From: an uncultured Lachnospiraceae bacterium
GTDB lineage: Bacteria > Bacillota > Clostridia > Lachnospirales > Lachnospiraceae
DNA: 64,000 nt
Direction of reading: 5' to 3'
Assembly: GCA_949949005.1 (NCBI GenBank)
Contig: CATLHM010000002.1
Location: forward strand, 62,001 to 126,000
The translations under genes and the position numbers were made by a program. Under the pieces are notes generated by a model that saw only the letters and a list, made by a program, of their open reading frames with translations, was not told the origin of the DNA and made no database searches. Shown piece by piece: positions 24,744-33,416 of this stretch (the first letter of the stretch is position 1; the number at the start of each line of letters is the position of its first letter).

Positions 24744-25660
24744 TGGAAAAAGAGGTTCTGCTGGAAGTCAGGGATCTGGACGTTACCTACGGGGAACGGA
24801 AAAAGAAGTATAAGGCAGTAAAAAAAGTTAACTTTAAAATCTACAAGGGAGAGACCTTCGGCCTGGTGGGAGAGTCCGGATCCGGCAAAACCACTATCGG
24901 CCGGGCAATTATGAGGATCGTCCCCTCAGCGGGAGGCGAGATTCTCTACAAGGGAGAAAAAATCAACGGTAAAATTTCTCCGGAGCTGGACCGGATGGTT
25001 CTCAAGGAGATCCAGATGATTTTTCAGGATCCCCAGGCTTCCTTAAATGAGCGGGCCAAGGTTGACTATATTATCAGCGAAGGCCTTATGAATATCGAAA
25101 AGGGTATCAGCGAGCAGGAGCGCAGGCGGCGGGTGGAGCAGGCAATCCTGGACGTGGGGTTGCTTCCGGAGTTTTCCAGCCGGTTTCCCCATGAATTTTC
25201 CGGCGGTCAGCGGCAAAGGATCGGAATTGCAAGGGCCCTGATCATGAATCCGGAGTTTATCATTGCGGACGAACCTATTTCCGCATTGGATGTGTCCGTC
25301 CGGGCCCAGGTGCTTAACCTTCTTTCCGATATGCAGAAGAAACGCCAGATCACCTATCTTTTCATCGCCCACGATTTGTCCGTCATGCGTTTCATCACCG
25401 ACAGGATTGGCGTCATTCACAAAGGAAGGATCGTGGAGATGGGAGAGAGCGAGGAAGTGATCACCCATGCCATTCACCCCTACACCAGGGCGCTGCTCTC
25501 CGCTATTCCCATGCCGGATCCCAGACACGAGAAAGAGAAAAAGCTGCTGGTTTACGAACCCGATATGCATGATTATGAGAAGGAGCCGCCAAAGTGGAGG
25601 GAGCTTCGGCCGGAGCATTTCGTTCTGGCAAATGAGAGGGAGGCGAAAGAGTGGGTATGA
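24743..25660 (+). CDS. oppF: Oligopeptide ABC transporter ATP-binding protein (OppF/DppF type)
   Basis: The 305-residue ATPase has Walker A GESGSGKT, signature FSGGQRQR, Walker [12 protein letters not shown] and H-loop IAHDLS, then the oligopeptide C-terminal extension with [12 protein letters not shown]. It completes the five-part ABC importer. Its stop overlaps the start of the NlpC/P60 peptidase gene in an ATGA, which ties uptake to cytoplasmic peptide cleavage. Confidence 0.92.
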   Translation: MEKEVLLEVRDLDVTYGERKKKYKAVKKVNFKIYKGETFGLVGESGSGKTTIGRAIMRIVPSAGGEILYKGEKINGKISPELDRMVLKEIQMIFQDPQASLNERAKVDYIISEGLMNIEKGISEQERRRRVEQAILDVGLLPEFSSRFPHEFSGGQRQRIGIARALIMNPEFIIADEPISALDVSVRAQVLNLLSDMQKKRQITYLFIAHDLSVMRFITDRIGVIHKGRIVEMGESEEVITHAIHPYTRALLSAIPMPDPRHEKEKKLLVYEPDMHDYEKEPPKWRELRPEHFVLANEREAKEWV

Positions 25661-26664
25661 GTCGTCAGGCCTTTGGCGCAGAGTTTGGAGAAGAGTTTAG
25701 AGCAGAGTTTGGAGCAGGCAATCAGGAATGTGACAAGGACAGGAGAGAGAGGAGAGAGTACGGTGGGAAAAGCAGGGCGTACGGCGTAATTATAGAGCCT
25801 GTCAGCACCATTTACCAGTATCCCTCCCCGGAAACAACAGACCCGGAAGGAAAGATTATTTCCGCCATCGCCGACGAAGGCCTCTGCGGTATGCTTGTGG
25901 AGATCACCGGAGAGCAGGAGCAGGGCTTTCTTCCCATAAAAACCTTTTACGGCTATACCGGCTATATTTCCCCCGGGGACATAGCTCCCCTTGGCTCCCA
26001 GCAGGGCTGGGAATGGGAGAATGCCGACCTGTGGGTAGTTGACGGCTTTTGTGTGGACGTGGTATCCCTTCCCATGGTGCAGGGACTGCGTCTTATAAGC
26101 CTGTTCCGGGGAAGTATTTTGGAGGTTCTTAACTGGGAGAGTTTTGAGACAGGCTGGGCTAAGGTGCGCCTTCCGGACAAAAGAGAGGGGTATATCAGAA
26201 ACCAGTATTTGCGAAAAAAGCTCTTTTCCCAGAGAGGAGCCTTAGGCGGCGTTCTTTCCCAGATTGAGATTGCGGATGAAGGGCAGTTTCGGCAGGATTT
26301 GGTGGAGACTGCCAGGTCTTTTTTGGGTGTTCAGTACCGTTGGGGCGGCCGTTCCACTGCGGGAATCGACTGCTCCGGCCTTACCAGCGCCAGCTATCTG
26401 TTAAACGGCATTCTTATCTTCCGGGACGCCCGGCTAAGGGAGGGATACCCGGTTCATGAAATTGATCCAAAGACCAAAAAGCCGGGAGACCTCTTATACT
26501 TTCCGGGGCATATCGCCATGTATCTGGGAGATGAAATGTATATACATTCCACCGGAAAAATTGGAAGCGGCGGGGTGGTGATTAACAGCTTATGCCCCGA
26601 AAGCCCGCTGTACCGGCAGGATCTGGCGGATAGGCTCTATGCAGTGGGAAGTATCTTTTCCTGA
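25657..26664 (+). CDS. ykfC: NlpC/P60 peptidase, YkfC-like gamma-D-glutamyl-L-diamino acid endopeptidase
   Basis: From ATG 25657 (4-bp ATGA overlap with oppF; GTG 25651 is the alternative) the product has 335 residues. The first 40 residues are a low-complexity run of EFG/EEF and Arg/Glu repeats, with no signal peptide. Two SH3-like domains (about 42-115 and 122-190) precede an NlpC/P60 domain with Cys239 (GIDCSGL), His285 (GHIAMYLG) and His297. This three-domain plan matches YkfC, which cuts gamma-D-Glu from the diamino acid in free L-Ala-gamma-D-Glu-DAP-type peptides with a free N-terminal Ala. The product L-Ala-D-Glu would feed the epimerase of the same operon. Confidence 0.85.
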   Translation: MSRQAFGAEFGEEFRAEFGAGNQECDKDRRERREYGGKSRAYGVIIEPVSTIYQYPSPETTDPEGKIISAIADEGLCGMLVEITGEQEQGFLPIKTFYGYTGYISPGDIAPLGSQQGWEWENADLWVVDGFCVDVVSLPMVQGLRLISLFRGSILEVLNWESFETGWAKVRLPDKREGYIRNQYLRKKLFSQRGALGGVLSQIEIADEGQFRQDLVETARSFLGVQYRWGGRSTAGIDCSGLTSASYLLNGILIFRDARLREGYPVHEIDPKTKKPGDLLYFPGHIAMYLGDEMYIHSTGKIGSGGVVINSLCPESPLYRQDLADRLYAVGSIFS

Positions 26665-26729
26665 AATGTCTTTGCTATGCCAGAATAAAATTTGCCACAC
26701 AGGAAATTTTCCATCACATAGGAGGAATA

Positions 26730-27575
26730 ATGGATTCAAGATTCACATTAGAGAGACGGATCGAGGCTGAGCTTGCCAGCTATGACGGGAAGATGTGCCT
26801 TTATGCAGACGATTTCCATGGAAATACCATTTGTCTTGATGCAGATGAAAAGGTGGAAACTGCCAGCACTGTGAAGGTTTATATCCTTGCCAGCCTGTTT
26901 AAGCAAGTCGGGCTTGGCAGGGCCAGCCTAGAGGATATGATTACTTATGAAGAAAGCCATGTGGTGGACGGAAGCGGCGTGCTCTGCGCCTTAGAGCCAG
27001 GAGCCGCTTTTCGGGTGAAGGACGCGGCCACGCTTATGATCATTGTCAGCGACAATATTGCCACCAATATGATAATAGATTACCTGGGAATTGACACCAT
27101 CAATGCCTGCATCGGAGAATTGGGATGCAAAGACACCGTTCTTTATAATTCCCTGCATTTCGACCGGTTTGACCGGCTTGGAACAACCACGGCCCGGGAC
27201 TATGCCAGTATTTTCACCCGTCTGGCACAGGGAACTCTCCTTAACCCTGAATCTGACCGTAAGATGGTGGAAATCCTGAAGAAGCAGCACTACAACAGTA
27301 TGATTACCCGAAACTTTCCGCCGGTCTATATGGACAGCGACAATGCCGACCAGGTTCTCATCCACGTGGCTTCCAAAAGCGGAAGCATGGACGCCTGCCG
27401 CAATGACGGCGGCATCATCTATACCCCTTACGGACCTTATGTTCTTGTGATGCTGAATAAGAATTTCAGCGACGCCATGTATTACCCGGATCATCCGGCT
27501 ACCGTCTTTGGGGCGAAGGTGAGTCGGATGCTGCTGGATCAGTTTCTGGCTCTGGAAGGACGGTTTACTCTTTAG
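26730..27575 (+). CDS. Class A beta-lactamase-fold serine hydrolase, no signal peptide (second copy)
   Basis: The 281-residue product carries Ser46-x-x-Lys49 (STVK), Ser107-Asp-Asn109 (SDN) and Lys216-Ser-Gly218 (KSG), in class A spacing. As in the first copy, there is no signal peptide and no ExxLN motif. The two copies share the same plan (DLITLMIIFSDNTATN versus AATLMIIVSDNIATN) but are clearly diverged, so this is an old duplication or separate recruitment. AGGAGG precedes the ATG. It is the last gene of the peptide-salvage block. Its exact bond specificity is unknown; a carboxypeptidase or aminoamidase role is inference. Confidence 0.75.
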   Translation: MDSRFTLERRIEAELASYDGKMCLYADDFHGNTICLDADEKVETASTVKVYILASLFKQVGLGRASLEDMITYEESHVVDGSGVLCALEPGAAFRVKDAATLMIIVSDNIATNMIIDYLGIDTINACIGELGCKDTVLYNSLHFDRFDRLGTTTARDYASIFTRLAQGTLLNPESDRKMVEILKKQHYNSMITRNFPPVYMDSDNADQVLIHVASKSGSMDACRNDGGIIYTPYGPYVLVMLNKNFSDAMYYPDHPATVFGAKVSRMLLDQFLALEGRFTL

Positions 27576-27601
27576 GACTCGAAGAATTAGGACTCGAAGA
27601 A
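27572..27601 (+). repeat. Perfect 15-bp tandem duplication at the 3' end of the second serine hydrolase gene
   Basis: TTAGGACTCGAAGAA is present at 27572-27586 and again at 27587-27601. The first copy contains the stop codon (TAG, 27573-27575). It looks like a recent slippage event. Confidence 0.85.
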
Positions 27602-27612
27602 CGATAAATTTC

Positions 27613-27641
27613 TTGACAGTAACCGTTATCTATGCTATATT
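27613..27641 (+). promoter_or_regulatory. Strong promoter of the rplU operon
   Basis: TTGACA (27613-27618), a 17-bp spacer and TATATT (27636-27641) with an upstream TG (extended -10) give a near-ideal sigma-A promoter. Transcription should start near 27648, leaving about 98 nt of leader before rplU. Confidence 0.85.
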
Positions 27642-27647
27642 TTATGA

Positions 27648-27733
27648 GTATGCCGCATAACGAGGCTTAAGTGTACTCATATTTTTGAGGCCGCCACAGT
27701 TAGCGAGTAAAATCAGTCAGGACTGATTAGTAT
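27648..27733 (+). ncRNA. Probable L21 leader (ribosomal protein autoregulatory element)
   Basis: The leader between a strong promoter and rplU is the position of the Rfam L21 leader of Firmicutes. Visible structure includes AATCAGTC (27711-27718) pairing with GACTGATT (27721-27728) just before the AGGAGG at 27734, and a possible long-range pair around GAGTA/TACTC earlier. By analogy, L21 would bind it to limit its own operon. I could not run a covariance model, so the assignment rests on position and the hairpin. Confidence 0.55.
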
Positions 27734-27745
27734 AGGAGGTGCCAT

Positions 27746-28051
27746 ATGTACGCAATCATTGCAACAGGTGGAAAGCAGTATAAGGTTTCCGAGGGCGATG
27801 TGCTGAAAGTTGAGAAGCTTGACGCTCAGCCGGGAGATACTGTTACATTTGATCAGGTTGTCGCAATCAGCGATAACACTCTTAAGGTTGCCGGTGACGT
27901 AGCCAACGCTAACGTAACTGCATCTGTCGTAGCACAGGGCAAGGGACGCAAGGTTATCGTTTACAAGTATAAGAGAAAAACCGGTTATCATAAGAAAAAC
28001 GGTCATAGACAAGCATACACACAGGTTAAGATTGAAAAGATCAACGCTTAA
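27746..28051 (+). CDS. rplU: 50S ribosomal protein L21
   Basis: The 101-residue product starts MYAIIATGGKQYKVSEGD and ends with the KKNGHRQAYTQVKIEKI region typical of bL21. It binds 23S rRNA in the large subunit. AGGAGG is 6 nt before the ATG. It is first in rplU-prp-rpmA, with gaps of only 3 bp to each next gene. Confidence 0.97.
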   Translation: MYAIIATGGKQYKVSEGDVLKVEKLDAQPGDTVTFDQVVAISDNTLKVAGDVANANVTASVVAQGKGRKVIVYKYKRKTGYHKKNGHRQAYTQVKIEKINA

Positions 28052-28054
28052 TAT

Positions 28055-28384
28055 ATGACTATCATTACAATAACCAAATCCCCAAAGGGAGAATACAGAG
28101 AAGTAAGCTGCAAGGGACACGCCGGTTTTGCCAGGGCAGGCCAGGATATCGTGTGCAGCGCCGTGTCGGTTCTTGTGATCAACACCATCAACTCCATTGA
28201 GAGGTTGACAAATTGTCAGATGACGGTGACCAGTGAGGAAGAGAGCGGGATGATTATATGCCGTTTCGCACAGAAGCCTGACGAGGGTGGCAGGCTGCTT
28301 CTTGATTCCATGATTTTGGGGCTGCAGGGCATCGCAGAGGAATACGGTAAAAAGTATCTGAAACTGAAATTTAAGGAGGTGTAA
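28055..28384 (+). CDS. prp: Ribosomal-processing cysteine protease Prp
   Basis: The 109-residue product has the catalytic pair His22 (KGHAGFA) and Cys34 (DIVCSAVS), the same positions as in the characterised Staphylococcus aureus enzyme. Prp removes the N-terminal extension from L27 in Firmicutes. The L27 encoded 3 bp downstream carries that extension, so enzyme and substrate sit together. Confidence 0.93.
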   Translation: MTIITITKSPKGEYREVSCKGHAGFARAGQDIVCSAVSVLVINTINSIERLTNCQMTVTSEEESGMIICRFAQKPDEGGRLLLDSMILGLQGIAEEYGKKYLKLKFKEV

Positions 28385-28387
28385 ATC

Positions 28388-28672
28388 ATGTTAAAGCTGA
28401 ACCTTCAATTTTTTGCTCACAAAAAAGGTGTTGGTTCTACCAAGAACGGTAGAGATTCCGAATCTAAAAGATTGGGTGCGAAGAGAGCTGACGGCCAGTT
28501 TGTAAAGGCAGGAAATATTTTATACAGGCAGCGCGGAACAAAGATCCATCCCGGCGTAAACGTAGGGCGGGGCGGAGATGATACACTGTTCGCATTGGTT
28601 GACGGAGTACTCAGATTCGAGAGAAAAGGAAGAGACAAGAAACAGGCTTCCGTTTATCCTGTAGAAAAATAA
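28388..28672 (+). CDS. rpmA: 50S ribosomal protein L27 with Prp-cleaved N-terminal extension
   Basis: The 94-residue product begins [21 protein letters not shown]. The LNLQFF stretch is the Prp cleavage motif; cutting after the second Phe exposes the mature AHKKG end that reaches the peptidyl-transferase centre. The remainder ([18 protein letters not shown]...) is standard bL27. GGAGG precedes the start. Confidence 0.97.
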   Translation: MLKLNLQFFAHKKGVGSTKNGRDSESKRLGAKRADGQFVKAGNILYRQRGTKIHPGVNVGRGGDDTLFALVDGVLRFERKGRDKKQASVYPVEK

Positions 28673-28675
28673 TAG

Positions 28676-30088
<1,413 letters not shown>

Positions 30089-30097
30089 GAGGAAGTC

Positions 30098-30391
30098 ATG
30101 ACGACAAAACAACGGGCTTATTTGAAGGGATTGGCCGCTAATTTGGAACCGGTATTTCAGATCGGCAAATCCGGATTGACACCGGAGGTCACACAGGCAG
30201 TCAGGGAAGCTTTCAATACCAGGGAACTTATCAAGCTCTCCGTACTCCGTAACTGCATGGAAGACCCGCAGCAGATTGCCGGATTTATCGCTGACAGAAC
30301 CGGCTCCCTGGTGGTACAGGTAATAGGAAGAAAAATTGTGCTCTATAAGGAAAGCCGGGATCACAAAAAAATAGAGCTTCCGGAGAGCTGA
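30098..30391 (+). CDS. yhbY: YhbY-like RNA-binding protein (CRM domain)
   Basis: The 97-residue protein is a single CRM domain: LKGLAANLEPVFQIGKSGLTPEVTQAV..AFNTRELIKLSVL, with the GxxG-like loop replaced by IGKSG. Such proteins associate with pre-50S particles. It is 9 bp after obgE with an AGGAGG and is followed within 1 bp by nadD. Confidence 0.92.
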   Translation: MTTKQRAYLKGLAANLEPVFQIGKSGLTPEVTQAVREAFNTRELIKLSVLRNCMEDPQQIAGFIADRTGSLVVQVIGRKIVLYKESRDHKKIELPES

Positions 30392-30392
30392 C

Positions 30393-31055
30393 GTGAAGAG
30401 GGCAGAAGTAGAAACAGCAAAAACCGCCGCTGAAGGGAATATCAGAACCAGTGATAGAGTGGGTATCATGGGGGGAACCTTCAATCCTATTCATAATGGA
30501 CACCTCTTACTTGCGGAAACAGCCAGGGAGACTTTGGCTTTAGACAGGGTTCTGTTTATGCCCAGCGGTAATTCCTATATGAAGGAGGCCTCCCGGATTC
30601 TTGATGGGAACACCCGTGGTCAGATGGTTCGCCTGGCTCTTTTGGGAAATCCTCATTTCTTCTTTTCTGACTTAGAGCTTTTAAGAGAGGGGGCCACCTA
30701 TACCTGCGACACCCTTGCCAGTCTGAGGGCCCAAAATCCGAGGACTCAATACTATTTCATTCTGGGAGAAGATAATCTTCTCACCCTTCGGCTCTGGAAG
30801 AATCCTGGTTTTATCCTCCATAACTGTGTGATTGCAGGAGCAGTTCGTGAGAGTGGGGATCATACCCGCATCTTAGAGGCGGCAAACGCTCTGAAGGAGG
30901 AATATCAAGCGGATATCAGGATACTTCCCCCGAGACGTATTGACATCTCCTCCACCGAAATCAGGCAGCGGCTAAAAAGAGGACAATCTGTCCGTTATAT
31001 GCTTCCCGAAAAGGTCATCGACTATATCATGAAAAATAATCTGTACAGGGACTGA
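30393..31055 (+). CDS. nadD: Nicotinate-nucleotide adenylyltransferase NadD
   Basis: Translation most likely starts at GTG 30393, using GGAGAG inside the end of yhbY. The 220-residue product has the nucleotidyl-transferase motif GGTFNPIHNGH at 27-37 and the ISSTEIRQRL motif at 186-194. The first 20 residues exceed the usual family start, so a later start such as ATG 30468 (within the motif) is excluded but an intermediate non-ATG start is possible. The enzyme adenylates nicotinate mononucleotide in NAD synthesis. Confidence 0.93.
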   Translation: MKRAEVETAKTAAEGNIRTSDRVGIMGGTFNPIHNGHLLLAETARETLALDRVLFMPSGNSYMKEASRILDGNTRGQMVRLALLGNPHFFFSDLELLREGATYTCDTLASLRAQNPRTQYYFILGEDNLLTLRLWKNPGFILHNCVIAGAVRESGDHTRILEAANALKEEYQADIRILPPRRIDISSTEIRQRLKRGQSVRYMLPEKVIDYIMKNNLYRD

Positions 31056-31140
31056 AATTTTCGTTTCGAATTAAGGAACAGCTATCAGGCGGAAAATTAT
31101 CATCAGTGCCTGTCAGCAAAAGCGGAGTGAACTGAAAGAG

Positions 31141-31713
31141 ATGGAACTGAAAAAAATCAGAAAAAAGCTGGAAAAAGAGCTGGACAGCAAACGGTTTGAG
31201 CATACCCTGGGGGTTGCCTACACGGCTTCGGCCCTTGCCATGTGCCATCAGGCTGATCCTGAGAAAGCGCTTTTAGCAGGAATGCTCCATGATTGTGCCA
31301 AATGCATGAGTAATGACAAGAAAATTGCCATCTGTGAAAAACATCATATTCCCATTTCGGATATCGAAAGGCAGAATCCTTTTTTACTTCACGCAAAAGT
31401 GGGAAGCTATCTGGCCAAAAAAGAGTTCCACGTCCATGACGGGGACATTTTAAATGCAATTGCAAGCCACACCACAGGCCGTCCGGCAATGTCACAGCTT
31501 GAAAAAATTATTTATATCGCCGACTATATGGAACCCGGACGAAAACAGGCTCCCGGGCTTTCTGTCGTGAGGAAACTGGCCTTTCAGAATCTGGACCGGG
31601 CGCTCTTGCAGATTCTGAAAGATACCCTGGAATATCTCCAGGATATGGATATTCCCTTTGATCCCATGACACAGACCACCTATGATTATTATGTGACAAA
31701 CGGTTTATCCTAA
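31141..31713 (+). CDS. yqeK: HD-domain hydrolase YqeK (symmetrical diadenosine tetraphosphatase)
   Basis: The 190-residue protein carries His21, the HD pair His50-Asp51 (LHDCAK), and further His in the HTTGRP region (bases near 31468), the YqeK pattern. YqeK hydrolyses Ap4A to two ADP. The nadD-yqeK-rsfS order is standard in Firmicutes. The 85-bp gap from nadD holds no clear signal. Confidence 0.9.
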   Translation: MELKKIRKKLEKELDSKRFEHTLGVAYTASALAMCHQADPEKALLAGMLHDCAKCMSNDKKIAICEKHHIPISDIERQNPFLLHAKVGSYLAKKEFHVHDGDILNAIASHTTGRPAMSQLEKIIYIADYMEPGRKQAPGLSVVRKLAFQNLDRALLQILKDTLEYLQDMDIPFDPMTQTTYDYYVTNGLS

Positions 31714-31735
31714 ATAACAAATACCTACTATAGGA

Positions 31736-31757
31736 AACGACAAAATTATTTGTCGTT
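31736..31757 (+). repeat. Dispersed palindrome, copy 1
   Basis: AACGACAAA (31736-31744) and TTTGTCGTT (31749-31757) pair perfectly around ATTA, in the 64-bp gap before rsfS. The same core with the same spacing occurs at 35732-35767, including flanking ACTATAG-like bases. Confidence 0.75.
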
Positions 31758-31777
31758 AGATATAACAGGAGGAAAAA

Positions 31778-32143
31778 ATGGAAGTTTCAACCAAAACAAA
31801 AGAGATGGCCCGGCTGGCCATCCATGCAATGGAAGAGAAGAAAGCGGAGGATATCCGGGTAATTGATATCAGCCAGGTCTCTGTCATTGCCGATTATTTC
31901 ATTATTGCAAACGGAAACAACCGAAGCCAGATACAGACGCTCTCCGATACGGTGGAAGAGACCTTAGAGAGAGCAGGCTATCCCTTAAAACAAAAAGAGG
32001 GCTATCACAACGCCAACTGGGTACTGCTTGATTTCGGAGATATCATTTTTCATATTTTTGATAAGGAAAACAGGCTCTTTTACGATCTTGAACGTCTCTG
32101 GTTTGACGGTAAAACAGTGGATATCGAAGAATTTAGATCCTAA
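31778..32143 (+). CDS. rsfS: Ribosome silencing factor RsfS
   Basis: The 121-residue product has the family motifs ADYFIIANGNN and GYHNANWVLLDFGDIIFHIFD. RsfS binds L14 and blocks joining of the ribosomal subunits when nutrients are scarce. AGGAGG precedes the ATG. It ends the rplU-obg-nadD block and is followed by a bidirectional terminator. Confidence 0.95.
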   Translation: MEVSTKTKEMARLAIHAMEEKKAEDIRVIDISQVSVIADYFIIANGNNRSQIQTLSDTVEETLERAGYPLKQKEGYHNANWVLLDFGDIIFHIFDKENRLFYDLERLWFDGKTVDIEEFRS

Positions 32144-32177
32144 AACAGGTAATCATTTTATCGTTTGCCATATGTAT

Positions 32178-32210
32178 AAAAGGAATCGTCCCAAACAGAC
32201 GGTTCCTTTT
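32178..32210 (+). terminator. Bidirectional terminator between rsfS and the DUF378 gene
   Basis: AAAAGGAATCGTC (32178-32190) and GACGGTTCCTTTT (32198-32210) pair with one mismatch. Flanking A and T runs let it work for rsfS on the plus strand and for the convergent DUF378 gene on the minus strand. Confidence 0.8.
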
Positions 32211-32220
32211 ATGCAATTGT

Positions 32221-32445
32221 CTAGTTCTGTTCTCTGGTCTGGGCTGTTCCTCCGGCATACATATAAAAAGTAAGAAGATAAAGCCCACTAATCCCTACAA
32301 GCGCATAAACGATTCTGGCTATCCAGGACATATTACCAAAGATAAAGGACACAAGGTCAAAGGAAAAGAATCCGATCAACCCCCAATTAACCGCACCAAT
32401 AATGGCAATTGTAAGTGCAATGCAGTCCAGGCATTTATTATTCAT
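32221..32445 (-). CDS. DUF378 family small membrane protein
   Basis: I set the start at the ATG whose complement is 32443-32445, behind GGAGGTGCC; a longer in-frame reading adds 45 residues without family similarity. The 74-residue product, MNNKCLDCIALTIAIIGAVN..., has two transmembrane helices and the DUF378 hallmark GAVNWGLIGFFSFDLV. The function is unknown. It lies just downstream of lexA on the same strand (86-bp gap). Confidence 0.85.
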   Translation of the reverse strand: MNNKCLDCIALTIAIIGAVNWGLIGFFSFDLVSFIFGNMSWIARIVYALVGISGLYLLTFYMYAGGTAQTREQN

Positions 32446-32531
32446 TTTTGGCACCTCCATAAAAACTTTTTCAGGCTGTTTGCCATCAATTTTATTTTCT
32501 CCTGGACTTAAAATATTATTCAAAATAAAAT

Positions 32532-33149
32532 TTATTGAAAAAGCCGAAACACGCCAAACACCTTTCCCAATATCTGGCAATCTTCAACGATAATCGGATC
32601 CATAGAATCATTTTCGGGTTGAAGCCGGATATGTCCCTCTTCTTTATAAAAAGTCTTGACCGTTGCTGAATCGTCAATCAGCGCCACAACCATATCGCCG
32701 TTTTGGGCATCAGAGCAGGAAGTGACGAAAATCCGATCACCACTCAAAATTCCCACATTGATCATAGAATCCCCCTTAACATTTAAAATGAAGGATTCTC
32801 CGTGAGGGACTATTTCAGCCGGAACCGGAAAATAACTCTCAACATTTTCTTCGGCAAGAATGGGAACTCCGGCCGCCACCTGTCCGATCACAGGCAAATT
32901 AACCATCTCCGTGCGCACCATCTGAAAATTATCGTCACAGATCTCAATTGCCCGGGGCTTAGTGGGATCCCGGCGGATATAACCGTTCTTTTCAAGTGTT
33001 TCAAGATGAGAATGAACCGACGAAGTGGATTTTAAATGAACAGCCTCACAAATCTCCCTCACCGACGGGGGGTATCCGCGCTTTAGAATCTCTTCCTTAA
33101 TATAATCAAGGATCTCCTGCTGTTTGTTGCTGATCTTTCCATATCCCAT
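32532..33149 (-). CDS. lexA: SOS repressor LexA
   Basis: From the ATG at 33149 the product has 205 residues, the usual LexA length; ATGs at 33164 and 33203 are alternatives, and the AAAGG lies closest to 33164. An N-terminal winged helix ([14 protein letters not shown]...STSSVHSHL) is followed by the self-cleavage site Ala93-Gly94 and the catalytic pair Ser128 (GDSM) and Lys165. It represses DNA-damage genes until RecA triggers its cleavage. It is divergent from a yneA-like gene, with several SOS boxes between them, so it should regulate both itself and that gene. Confidence 0.95.
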   Translation of the reverse strand: MGYGKISNKQQEILDYIKEEILKRGYPPSVREICEAVHLKSTSSVHSHLETLEKNGYIRRDPTKPRAIEICDDNFQMVRTEMVNLPVIGQVAAGVPILAEENVESYFPVPAEIVPHGESFILNVKGDSMINVGILSGDRIFVTSCSDAQNGDMVVALIDDSATVKTFYKEEGHIRLQPENDSMDPIIVEDCQILGKVFGVFRLFQ

Positions 33150-33229
33150 ATTTAATACACCCATGCCTTTCTGTAACCTGTATACTTCATAATTGGTAAC
33201 CATAACTGTAAAGTTGTATCTGTTTTTTC

Positions 33230-33258
33230 ATTATATCACATTCCCTGTTATAAGGCAA
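33230..33258 (-). promoter_or_regulatory. lexA promoter
   Basis: On the minus strand TTGCCT (complement of 33253-33258), a 17-bp spacer and TATAAT (complement of 33230-33235) form the promoter. The SOS box at 33256-33269 covers the -35 edge, consistent with autorepression. Confidence 0.75.
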
Positions 33259-33269
33259 ACATATATTCC
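33256..33269 (-). promoter_or_regulatory. SOS box 1 (LexA operator)
   Basis: On the minus strand GGAATATATGTTTG matches the Firmicute SOS box CGAACATATGTTCG at 11 of 14 positions and touches the lexA -35 box. Confidence 0.65.
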
Positions 33270-33282
33270 AAATATTTGTTCG
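33269..33282 (+). promoter_or_regulatory. SOS box 2 (LexA operator, weaker)
   Basis: CAAATATTTGTTCG matches CGAACATATGTTCG at 11 of 14 positions and abuts box 1, sharing one base; this may allow cooperative binding. Confidence 0.5.
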
Positions 33283-33301
33283 ATTTTTTATTCCAAAACT
33301 A

Positions 33302-33330
33302 TTGACACAGGAATATATGTTCGATATAAT
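33302..33330 (+). promoter_or_regulatory. Consensus promoter of the yneA-like gene with embedded SOS box
   Basis: TTGACA (33302-33307), exactly 17 bp, and TATAAT (33325-33330): a perfect sigma-A consensus. Its spacer is almost filled by SOS box 3, so LexA binding would block RNA polymerase directly. Confidence 0.85.
33310..33323 (+). promoter_or_regulatory. SOS box 3 (LexA operator)
   Basis: GGAATATATGTTCG matches the SOS box consensus at 12 of 14 positions and lies between the -35 and -10 boxes of the yneA-like promoter. Confidence 0.8.
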
Positions 33331-33338
33331 CATCCTAT

Positions 33339-33352
33339 CAAACATTCGTTCG
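33339..33352 (+). promoter_or_regulatory. SOS box 4 (LexA operator)
   Basis: CAAACATTCGTTCG matches the SOS box consensus at 11 of 14 positions and lies at about +3 to +16 of the yneA-like transcript. Confidence 0.65.
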
Positions 33353-33416
33353 TAACACATGTTTGGATTTGCTAAAGCATTTACTGAAACATATTCGGGC
33401 AGAGGAGGTACGGAAG

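Noticed and set aside
32446..32580. Longer form of the DUF378 protein
   Set aside because: The added 45 residues do not resemble the family and the strong ribosome binding site lies just before the shorter start.
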